A DNA stretch of 64,000 bases from Pedobacter xixiisoli (GTDB taxonomy: Bacteria; Bacteroidota; Bacteroidia; Sphingobacteriales; Sphingobacteriaceae): assembly GCF_900215335.1 (NCBI RefSeq), contig NZ_OCMT01000002.1, positions 124,001 through 188,000 of the forward strand, in the 5' to 3' direction. Shown here in pieces: positions 42,928-52,000 of this stretch (positions are counted from its first letter, which is position 1; the number at the start of each line of letters is the position of its first letter). The notes beneath the pieces were generated by a model that did not search any database, was not told the DNA's origin, and saw nothing but the letters and a program-made list of their open reading frames with translations. Both the position numbers and the translations under genes were made by a program.

Positions 42928-43300
42928 ATAAACCGAATGCACCTAGCTCCTCAATAGATAGAAGGCAACATGGTAACTTTCAGCGCAGAACCAAATTCAT
43001 AACCTTATCGTTTCTTCCTATTATTAACTACGAAAAGAATAATTGCTAAACAACAATAAAAATCCCAACTACTAAAGGTAATAACATAACAACATATTTT
43101 AGTAAATAAATACGGTCTTTATTGACCAACACCATTAGAACAGCCCTTTGTTAAGAAAGTTAGCACAATTTAAAGATCACGTATTCCCATCTTCTGCTGG
43201 AGTTTTATACTCGCAACAGTCACAATAATACCTATTTACTCATTTTAGTAAACAACACACAGCGCAAAAGCATTTATAGAGCATTAAACACAGGATCATT

Positions 43301-43342
43301 GCCGTGCCTACCCAATAGCTGACAGGGATCAATAGGCACGGC
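43301..43342. other. Perfect 10-bp stem-loop just upstream of pncC
   Basis: GCCGTGCCTA (43301-43310) and TAGGCACGGC (43333-43342) form a perfect stem with a 22-nt loop, 20 bp before the pncC-like start codon. Followed by ATTTCC, it could act as an attenuator, a terminator of the preceding transcript or a site controlling translation. The remainder of the 42928-43300 gap holds no gene I can support; AATACCTATTT is at 43227. Confidence 0.6.
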
Positions 43343-43361
43343 ATTTCCTTCATCAAAATTT

Positions 43362-43856
43362 ATGGAACACAATATTTTCGAAGAATGTGGCCAATTATTG
43401 GCGAAAAATAAACTGACCATTGCCTGTGCAGAAAGTGCTACCGCAGGGCAACTTACCGCTAATTTCAGTTTAAGCGAACAATCCGGAGATTTTCTAAAAG
43501 GTGGACTGGCCTGTTATGATGCTTGCGTAAAAGAAGAACTACTTAAAGTAGATGCCAAATTGTTGGAAGAGTTTACTCCCGAATCTGCTGAGGTTACTTT
43601 TGCAATCACTAAAGGCTTAATGACCATTATTAAAGCTGATATACATATTGGTATTACTGGATTAACCCGCTCGGGAGGTAGCGAAACGAAAGAAAAGCCC
43701 GTGGGTACCATGTTCTTTTGCGGCATGTTTGGCGAAAATAAACTTTTTGAAGACAGAAGGGTTTTTCAAGGAAATCAGGAAGAGATTGTAAGACAAGCCA
43801 CCATACACACAGCTACTTTGCTTAAAGAATCACTAATGCAGCTCCTGTCAAAATAA
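43362..43856 (+). CDS. CinA C-terminal-type nicotinamide-nucleotide amidohydrolase
   Basis: 164 residues, the length of a free-standing PncC domain. It has CAESATAGQLTANFS (the catalytic Ser sits in the family motif AESCTGG, here AESATAGQ), GGLACYDACVKEELL, and IGITGLTRSGGSETKEKPVG. The motif deviates from the consensus in having Ala and Thr for Cys-Thr and one extra residue. The enzyme would deamidate nicotinamide mononucleotide and feed NAD salvage. It is followed 3 bp later by the flavoprotein gene. Confidence 0.85.
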   Translation: MEHNIFEECGQLLAKNKLTIACAESATAGQLTANFSLSEQSGDFLKGGLACYDACVKEELLKVDAKLLEEFTPESAEVTFAITKGLMTIIKADIHIGITGLTRSGGSETKEKPVGTMFFCGMFGENKLFEDRRVFQGNQEEIVRQATIHTATLLKESLMQLLSK

Positions 43857-43859
43857 ATT

Positions 43860-44786
43860 ATGCGAGAACCTCAATTCGATACCATCATTATAGGTGGCAG
43901 TTATGCCGGATTATCCGCTGCCCTTTCACTCGGTCGCTTATCTAAACAAGTAATGATCATAGATGCTGGAAATCCATGTAACCAGACCGCTCCAAAATCG
44001 TATAATTTCCTAACTCAAAATGGTAATATTCCAAAAAAGATCCTAGAAGTCGCTAGGCAGCAAGTATTAGCTTACACTGGTGTCAATTTTAGAAACGATC
44101 AGGTAATCAAGCTACAGGGAACCGATGGCGATTTTGAAGTATTCACTAAAGCCGGTCACTCCTTCTCTGCAAAAAAGGTATTGTTTGCCACTGGCGTGAG
44201 AGATATCTTGCCAAGAATTTCGGGCTATAGCAACTGTTGGGGCATATCCATAGTGCATTGCCCTTATTGTCACGGTTACGAATTTAGCGGTAAAACTGCC
44301 GCCATTTATGCAGTGGGCGAAAGCGCCAGGCAGCTCGTCAATTTGCTTTCTCCCATGCATCCAAACTTAACATTGATTGGTAGAAATGGCGATCAAGATT
44401 TTGAATTTGGCGATAAGGTGAAAATGATTAATCAAGAGATCAGCAGCATTCATCATCTAAATGGACAACTTAGTGCGGTTACTTTCGACAATGGAAACAG
44501 GTTGGATATCGAAGTGTTGTACACCGATCCTAACTTCGAACAACATAGTGATCTACCCGAAGCCATCGGCCTGAAGATGACAGATAAAAACCTGATATAC
44601 ATTGGTTCAAATCAGCAGACGAGTATTGCAGGTATCTATGCTTGCGGTGACTGTACCAGTTTGATGCGAAGTATAGCTTCTGCGGTAGCTTCTGGTAATC
44701 TTGCGGGAGCCATCATTAACAAAGCCCTTAGCGAAGCGTATATGACAGAAGTAGCAGGTGACAAAACCAGTTGTCTGGACAAGTAA
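43860..44786 (+). CDS. Thioredoxin-reductase-like NAD(P)/FAD oxidoreductase
   Basis: 308 residues. The FAD motif TIIIGGSYAGLSAALSLGR starts at residue 8, the redox-active pair CPYC (Cys134, Cys137) lies in IVHCPYCHGYEFSG, and the C-terminal FAD segment IYACGDCTSLMRSIASAVAS is complete. The NADPH-binding motif AVGESARQL is degenerate compared with GxGxxA. It should reduce a small disulfide substrate. It starts 3 bp after the pncC-like gene, so the two form an operon. Confidence 0.9.
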   Translation: MREPQFDTIIIGGSYAGLSAALSLGRLSKQVMIIDAGNPCNQTAPKSYNFLTQNGNIPKKILEVARQQVLAYTGVNFRNDQVIKLQGTDGDFEVFTKAGHSFSAKKVLFATGVRDILPRISGYSNCWGISIVHCPYCHGYEFSGKTAAIYAVGESARQLVNLLSPMHPNLTLIGRNGDQDFEFGDKVKMINQEISSIHHLNGQLSAVTFDNGNRLDIEVLYTDPNFEQHSDLPEAIGLKMTDKNLIYIGSNQQTSIAGIYACGDCTSLMRSIASAVASGNLAGAIINKALSEAYMTEVAGDKTSCLDK

Positions 44787-44882
44787 ACAACGCAGATAGC
44801 AATGCAAAACTACCCGTTTTTCATCGCTATTAAACAATTGCTGTTCTCAATCCTTTTAGGTACAGATATTAACCAAATTGAA

Positions 44883-45107
44883 ATGAAAAAGCTAGTTTAT
44901 CAAACCATCGATCCAGATTTATTACTGGATTGCTCGCAAGAAGATCAAATTAATTTTTGGGCAGAAATATTTCAGGTAACACCAGCAGCTATCAAAACGG
45001 CTGTTCGTGCTTGCTGCAATAATAGTATTGCCTGCATTTCAGCCTATCTAAAAAATGGCTATAAACCAGCAGCGCAACATCAACAAAAACACCTTCAAAC
45101 TCATTAA
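44883..45107 (+). CDS. Divergent DUF3606-like protein
   Basis: 74 residues from ATG 44883 (MKKLVYQTIDPDLLLDCSQE); an in-frame ATG at 44802 would add a hydrophobic N-terminus and is less likely. The core INFWAEIFQVTPAAIKTAVR, then CCNNSIACISAYLKNG, keeps the spacing of DUF3606 (helix, turn, helix and a final YLK) but is the most divergent of the six in the window. It lies between the flavoprotein and the trehalose operon. Its family placement is likely rather than certain. Confidence 0.6.
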   Translation: MKKLVYQTIDPDLLLDCSQEDQINFWAEIFQVTPAAIKTAVRACCNNSIACISAYLKNGYKPAAQHQQKHLQTH

Positions 45108-45159
45108 AACTAACTTCTAATAATTCTGTTTATAATTTACACCAGCCGAAAGAAGTGAA

Positions 45160-47223
45160 ATGAACAACAATCCATCTGGCTCTCCCTTTCCCCTAGGAGC
45201 AACTTGGGACGGAAATGGAGTGAACTTTGCCCTTTTTGCTGCTAATGCCGACGCGGTTGAACTTTGCCTCTTCGATCATGACAGCCAAAAGGAGAAAAAA
45301 AGCATTAAATTAACGGAGAAAACTCGTTCCATTTGGCATGGTTATGTCGAAGGCATTACGCCCGGACAACACTATGCCTATCGCGTACAAGGTGCTTACA
45401 ATCCAAGCAATGGCCTGAGATACAATTCTTCAAAATTACTACTCGATCCATATGCCAAAGCAATTGCTGGAGATCTCAAATGGGATGATAGTCTGTTTGG
45501 ATATACCTTAGGTGAGGATGATCTAGTGAAAGATGAAAGGGACAGTGCGCCTTATATGTTGAGATCTGTAGTGGTAGATACAACTTACGATTGGGAAGGT
45601 GTAGAAAAACCCCAAACGCACTACAATGAAACGGTTATTTACGAAGCGCATGTCAAAGGATTAACTTTCCGTCATCCATCGGTACCCGAAGAAATTCGTG
45701 GTACTTACGCCGCTATTGCACATCCAGCTATCATCAAATACTTAAAAGAGCTAGGAATTACCGCCATTGAACTGATGCCTATCCATCAATTCATTAACGA
45801 CCGCCATTTAATTGAAAAAGGCTTAACAAACTATTGGGGCTACAACACCATCGGCTTTTTTGCTCCAGATAACAGGTATGCGGCCACTGGTAGAAATGGA
45901 GAACAGGTAAAAGAATTTAAAGATATGGTGAAAGCACTGCATAAAGCAGGCATCGAAGTCATTTTAGATGTAGTATACAACCATACGGCCGAAGGAAATC
46001 ATCTTGGCCCTACCCTTTCTTTTAAAGGTATAGATAACGAAGACTATTACCGGCTCACCGAAGACAAGCGCTACTACATGGATTACACGGGTACGGGCAA
46101 CACGCTCAATACCACATCACCAAACGTGCTTCGTTTAATGATGGACAGCTTGCGGTATTGGGCAGTAGAAATGCAGATTGACGGTTTCAGGTTCGATTTG
46201 GCTTCTACCCTCGCTCGTGGATTACATGAGGTAAATATGTTAGGTGCTTTTTTCAGTATCATACAGCAAGACCCTGTAATTTCTCAAGTAAAACTAATTG
46301 CGGAACCTTGGGATGTTGGCGAAGGTGGTTATCAAGTAGGTAATTTCCCACAGGGATGGATGGAGTGGAATGGTAAGTTTAGAGATTGTATCCGCGATTA
46401 TTGGCGTGGCGAAGATAGCATGTTGGCAGAATTTGCGCTGCGAATTACTGGAAGTCCAGATTTGTATCAAGATACCGAACGCCGCCCTACCGCAAGTATC
46501 AACCTCATTACCGCACACGATGGTTTTACCCTGCACGATTTGGTGAGCTATAACGAAAAACATAACGAGGCCAACGGGGAAGACAACCAGGATGGCGAAG
46601 ACCATAACCGCTCGAGCAACTATGGCGCTGAAGGAGAAACGGATGATGAACAGATCAATGCATTACGCCACCGCCAAAAGCGAAATTTGTTGACCACGCT
46701 GTTTCTTTCGCAAGGCATACCCATGTTAGTGGCTGGCGATGAGCTGGGGCGTACGCAGAAAGGAAACAACAATGCCTATTGCCAAGACAATGAAATCTCT
46801 TGGATAAACTGGAACGAGGTTGACGAAGAACTACTAGACTTTACCAAAAAATTAATTGCCTTAAGAGCTGAAAATGCAGTTTTTCGCAAGCGTAAATGGT
46901 TCAGAGGCCAACCTAAACCCGAAACTGGCTTACCCGACATTGCTTGGTTTTTGCCTTCGGGCGAAGAAATGGAAGAAACCCATTGGGATGAAGATTTCGC
47001 AAAATCACTAGCCGTTTACCTTCATGAGCAGCAAACTGCTTTTTATGTGATCTACAATGCACATTACGAACCGGTAGATTTTAAATTTCCTACGGCCGAT
47101 TGGGGCGATACTTGGGATTTGATCTTAAACACAGGACGGGAACACCTGCCCGCTGCCTATCAAAATGAAGCACAAATCGAAGTGCAAGGCAGAACAGTTT
47201 TGATTTTAAAAACAACGATCTAA
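45160..47223 (+). CDS. glgX: Glycogen debranching enzyme GlgX
   Basis: 687 residues, GH13. An N-terminal CBM48-like domain (GSPFPLGATWDGNGVNFALF) precedes the barrel with VVYNHTAEGN, the nucleophile Asp in DGFRFDLASTL, the acid Glu in LIAEPWDVG and the stabiliser Asp in TAHDGFTLHDLVSYN. The enzyme cuts alpha-1,6 branches of glycogen and releases maltooligosaccharides for the next two genes. TreZ starts 12 bp downstream, so the three genes are one operon for trehalose from glycogen. Confidence 0.95.
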   Translation: MNNNPSGSPFPLGATWDGNGVNFALFAANADAVELCLFDHDSQKEKKSIKLTEKTRSIWHGYVEGITPGQHYAYRVQGAYNPSNGLRYNSSKLLLDPYAKAIAGDLKWDDSLFGYTLGEDDLVKDERDSAPYMLRSVVVDTTYDWEGVEKPQTHYNETVIYEAHVKGLTFRHPSVPEEIRGTYAAIAHPAIIKYLKELGITAIELMPIHQFINDRHLIEKGLTNYWGYNTIGFFAPDNRYAATGRNGEQVKEFKDMVKALHKAGIEVILDVVYNHTAEGNHLGPTLSFKGIDNEDYYRLTEDKRYYMDYTGTGNTLNTTSPNVLRLMMDSLRYWAVEMQIDGFRFDLASTLARGLHEVNMLGAFFSIIQQDPVISQVKLIAEPWDVGEGGYQVGNFPQGWMEWNGKFRDCIRDYWRGEDSMLAEFALRITGSPDLYQDTERRPTASINLITAHDGFTLHDLVSYNEKHNEANGEDNQDGEDHNRSSNYGAEGETDDEQINALRHRQKRNLLTTLFLSQGIPMLVAGDELGRTQKGNNNAYCQDNEISWINWNEVDEELLDFTKKLIALRAENAVFRKRKWFRGQPKPETGLPDIAWFLPSGEEMEETHWDEDFAKSLAVYLHEQQTAFYVIYNAHYEPVDFKFPTADWGDTWDLILNTGREHLPAAYQNEAQIEVQGRTVLILKTTI

Positions 47224-47235
47224 AAACGCATTTAC

Positions 47236-49074
47236 ATGAACGTAGCAAAAAGAAATATAGGGCTAACGTTTGATGGCGCCCGTTGCAATTTTAGAATTTG
47301 GGCTCCACAAGCAACAAAAGTACAACTAGCCATTAAAGATAAAGCAAACATCGATTTAAGTCGCAAAGATTATGGTTATTGGGAGGCAAGTCATATCACA
47401 AGTATTAAAGAAACCGACCTCTATTGGCTAAAGATTGATGGAAAACAACTACCAGATCCAGCTTCGGTGTTGCAGCCAGAAGGCGTACATGGTCCATCCC
47501 AAGCGATAAATTTAAATGAGAAGCCATCTTCAGACAATTGGCAAAACATCCCCCTTAAAGATTACATTATATATGAGCTACACACTGGGACTTTCTCTGA
47601 GGGTGGAGACTTTGAAGGTGTTGCAGAAAAGCTAGATCATCTCATTGAACTTGGAATTACAGCCATTGAGTTGATGCCAGTGGCCGCTTTCGCCGGCGAA
47701 AGAAATTGGGGTTACGATGGCGTTTTACCGTTTGCGATACAAGCATCATACGGTGGTCCTAAAGCATTACAAAAACTCGTGGCCTTATGTCATAGTAAGG
47801 GACTGGCTGTGATATTAGATGTGGTTTATAACCATTTCGGTCCCGAAGGAAACTATTTGCATGAGTTTGGACCTTATTTCACAGACAAATACAAAACGCC
47901 TTGGGGCAAAGCCGTGAATTTCGATGACCGAGGTTCGCATGGCGTACGCGAATACATCATCGAAAATGCCATCATGTGGTTCAGAGATTTCCACATCGAT
48001 GCACTTAGATTAGATGCCGTTCATGCCATTAAAGACAATAGCGCCTCACATATCTTGCAAGAAATTAGTAAACACACGGATTTACTGAGCAAGCAAACTG
48101 GCAAACCTTACTACTTGATTGCTGAATGTGACCTGAACGATCCGAGATACATTAGTCCGGTAGAACAAAATGGTCTAGGCATGCACGGACAGTGGGTAGA
48201 TGAATTTCATCATGCCTTACGTGTAGCCGCTGGTGAGCCAAAACAGGGGTACTACTTAGACTTCGCCGGCATTTCTCATTTGGGCAAAGCCTATCAAGAT
48301 GCCTACGTTTATACCGGAATGTATTCAAAAGAGCGGGACAATTTCTTCGGAAAAAGTGCACAAGGGCATCATGGTTCGCAGTTTACTGTGTTCTCCCAAA
48401 ACCACGATCACGTGGGTAATCGGATGCTTGGCGAGCGCAGCAGTACCTTGTACAGCTTTGAAATGCAGAAGCTGTTGGCTGCAGCAATTTTAACTGCCCC
48501 TTTTGTGCCCATGTTGTTTATGGGCGAAGAATGGGCTGAAACCAACCCTTTCCTTTATTTCATAGATCATAGCGATCCTGATTTGGTGGAAGCGGTGCGC
48601 AATGGACGCCGAGAAGAGTTTGCTGCTTCACACGTCGACGGTCAAGCGCCTGATCCGAAAGCGGAGGATACTTTTAATCGCTCTAAATTGAATTGGAAGT
48701 TATTGCAACAAGCTAAAAATGCTAATATGTTCCAGTATTACAAACAGCTGATAGCCCTTCGTAAACAGTATACCATGTTGCAAACTGCTGATCTTGATAC
48801 TGTAAAAGCTTATGTATTTCAAGCAGAAAACAGTTTAATGATTGAACGCAAATGTGCCGACGAAAATAAAAGCATTTTGTGTCTGCTAAACTTCTCTTCT
48901 AGCGTTCAACAACTTTCAATTCCGGCGCATTTAACTATCGATGAAAAGCTCTTGGATTCTGCAGAGGAAAAATGGCTCGGTCCATCGACATCGACAAATA
49001 CACCCACTAACTTTTCATCGCACTTGACTATTCAACCCGAATCTTTTATTGCCTACACTACTTTCTATGATTGA
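47236..49074 (+). CDS. treZ: Malto-oligosyltrehalose trehalohydrolase
   Basis: 612 residues, GH13. It has an N-terminal beta domain (FRIWAPQATKVQLAI), VVYNHFGPEGNYL, the catalytic Asp in DALRLDAVHAI, Glu in YLIAECDLND and Asp in FSQNHDHVGNR. It hydrolyses maltooligosyltrehalose to trehalose and a shortened glucan. The stop overlaps the start of the TreY-MalQ gene by 8 bp, so translation is coupled. Confidence 0.95.
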   Translation: MNVAKRNIGLTFDGARCNFRIWAPQATKVQLAIKDKANIDLSRKDYGYWEASHITSIKETDLYWLKIDGKQLPDPASVLQPEGVHGPSQAINLNEKPSSDNWQNIPLKDYIIYELHTGTFSEGGDFEGVAEKLDHLIELGITAIELMPVAAFAGERNWGYDGVLPFAIQASYGGPKALQKLVALCHSKGLAVILDVVYNHFGPEGNYLHEFGPYFTDKYKTPWGKAVNFDDRGSHGVREYIIENAIMWFRDFHIDALRLDAVHAIKDNSASHILQEISKHTDLLSKQTGKPYYLIAECDLNDPRYISPVEQNGLGMHGQWVDEFHHALRVAAGEPKQGYYLDFAGISHLGKAYQDAYVYTGMYSKERDNFFGKSAQGHHGSQFTVFSQNHDHVGNRMLGERSSTLYSFEMQKLLAAAILTAPFVPMLFMGEEWAETNPFLYFIDHSDPDLVEAVRNGRREEFAASHVDGQAPDPKAEDTFNRSKLNWKLLQQAKNANMFQYYKQLIALRKQYTMLQTADLDTVKAYVFQAENSLMIERKCADENKSILCLLNFSSSVQQLSIPAHLTIDEKLLDSAEEKWLGPSTSTNTPTNFSSHLTIQPESFIAYTTFYD

Positions 49075-52000
49075 TCCGATTTCAACTTACCGCATACAGT
49101 TCAATAAAGACTTTACCTTTAAAAATTTAAAGGCGATCATCCCTTATTTGCATGGGTTAGGTATCAAAACCATCTATGCTTCACCTATTTACAAGTCGGT
49201 TCCCGGCAGCAATCACGGTTATGATGTCACTGATCCCAATCAAATTAACCCTGAAATTGGCACTTTAGAAGAGTTACGTGAGATTTCGGCATTGCTAAAA
49301 TCGAAAGAAATGTATTGGTTGCAGGATATTGTACCCAATCATATGGGCTTCCATCAAGATAACGCATGGTTAATGGACGTACTCCAAAACGGTGAACAAT
49401 CCGCTTATCGCCAACATTTTGATTTGATTACTAGCAACTTAGAGAAAGAGCCAATCATGGTTCCTTTTTTGGGTGATGATTTAGATAAAGTAATTGAACG
49501 CAATGAACTGGAACTGATCCAAAACGAAGACCATTATTCCATCAAATATTTCGATAGCCTTTGGCCAATCAACAATCGATACCCAAATCCTGAAGCTGTA
49601 GAGCTAAAGGAACTTATAGCTCATCAATATTATCGACTATGCAACTACAGGGAAACCAATAGCCAAATCAACTACCGCAGGTTCTTTACGGTCAACAGTT
49701 TGATTTGTCTAAACATGCAGCTTCAACAAGTCTTCGAGGACTATCATCAATTAACGAAACAACTGTTGGATGAAGGCATTTTTCAAGGTTTAAGAATTGA
49801 CCATGTGGATGGCTTGGCAGATCCGACAGGATATTTACAGCAATTGCGAGAGCTTTGTGGCGATGATATTTACATTGTAGTGGAGAAGATTTTGGAACCT
49901 GGCGAAGACCTACCGAAAAACTGGCCTATCCAAGGTTCAACAGGTTACGATTATTTGGGTTTAAGCAATCAATTGTTCACATGCACCAATGCCAAGATAG
50001 ACTTTGAACGAACCTACGAGTTATTTGCCGGCAAGCAAGCTGCTGTGGAAGATCAAATTCTGGAAAAGAAAAAAGCTTTTCTCGAAAATCACATGCAAGG
50101 TGAGCTCGAAAATCTCTGCAAACTTACTTTAACTTTACTGCCGAACAAGGATAAACTACCAGATCCTTTGACGGTTAAAGAGCTCATTGCTTCAATATTG
50201 GTAGCCTTGCCCGTTTATCGTTTATATACCAATGGTACCGATTTAGCAACACATCAACAGGACATTTTAAATCAGCTTTTTAGCAAACTTGAAAAAGAGA
50301 CTAGATTTAAATCCTTCATACCCGATTTAAAGGCAATGTTGTTAGCCACGGAGCTAAAGGATGAGCGAGGTATCTCCTATTTCAATCGCCTAATGCAATT
50401 TACCGGGCCACTAATGGCTAAAGGTGTAGAAGATACGCTGATGTATACCTACCACAGGTTTATTGGCAATAATGAAGTTGGCGATTCGCCCGTGCATTTT
50501 GGCATAGAGGTACAGCAGTTCCATCAAGCTATTAGCGATAGGGCAAAACGGTGGCCTTTGGCAATGAATGCTTCCGCTACCCATGACACCAAACGTTCAG
50601 AGGATAGTCGCACTCGGCTTTCGGCACTAACGGAATTTGCCAGCGAGTGGACAGAAAGTATCGTCCATTGGCGTACCATGAACCAAGCTTTAAAAACGGA
50701 GCAAATGCCTGATGAAAATGACGAATATTTCATCTATCAAACATTAATTGCCAGTTGCCCAGAGCAAGGTCCAAACCACAATCATTATCAAGATCGCTTA
50801 TTTGCTTACATTGAAAAGGCACTTCGCGAATCAAAACGACGCTCTAACTGGGACGAACCTGATGCCGCTTATGAAAAAGCTACACAGCAATTCGTATCCA
50901 AACTCTTAAAGCCCCAGGGAGGTTTCTGGCACAGCTTTCATCAATTTCTGTTAAAATTTATCAAGATCGGTAAGCTGAATTCGCTTTCCTCTTTGGTGCT
51001 TAAACATACTTTGCCCGGCATTCCCGATACTTATCAAGGAACCGAGTTTTTCGATTTAAGCATGGTAGATCCAGATAATCGTAGGGCGATAGATTACCAC
51101 GCTCGACACAAAAGTCTGCAAAATCTCAAAAATCGTCCATTGTCAAGTTCATTACAATCGGAGGTCATTAGCGACGATGCTAAACTTCATCTGTTAAAAA
51201 CTTTACTACAATTGAGGCAACAACACCGAGAGTTATTTGCCAAAGGCGATTATCATGCCTTAGGCATAGGCGGTAATGAGACTTCAAAAATTATTGCCTA
51301 CGCAAGGCATTATCGTCAGCAATGGTTATTGGTAGTGGTTCCAATTTTAAATTGCAATAAATCAGGCTCTAAGGAGCCATTTAGACAAGTCAATTGGACT
51401 GAAATTGAACTCTCCCTGCCAAAACAGCTCGTTCAGGCGCAGCTAAAGGTTACCAATAGTTTAACTGGACAAATAATTTCAAATCTGGAAACAGATCAGA
51501 ACGGTAAAATTAGCTTAGAAAAACTGCTAGACGGACTTCCTGTTGCCATTTACCAAATCGAAGTTCTTGAAAAGAAACGTAGCTCTGGCGTACTGATGCA
51601 CCTTACCTCGCTACCTACGGCCTTTGGTATCGGCGACCTTGGCCCATCAGCAGATCGCTTTCTGGATTTTCTAGCTGATGCAAAGATGAAATACTGGCAG
51701 GTACTACCAATGAACCCGATTACTTCAGATCAATCATTTTCTCCATATAGTTCCACTTCCGCAATGGCAGGTAATGTACTGCTCATCAGCCCTGAAGTAT
51801 TGGCTGATTGGGGATTGATGAGTGCTGAAGATCTGAAAAACCATCAACTGAAACAGGAGAAAAAGGTAAATTATAAAAAAGCCGAGCAGGTCAAAAAAGC
51901 GTTGCTGAAAAAAGCTTATCAAAATTGGGCCACTCGACCATCTTCCATCTCAAAAGGTGAATTTGAAGCATTCTGCGAAGCACAAAAAGAATGGCTGAAT

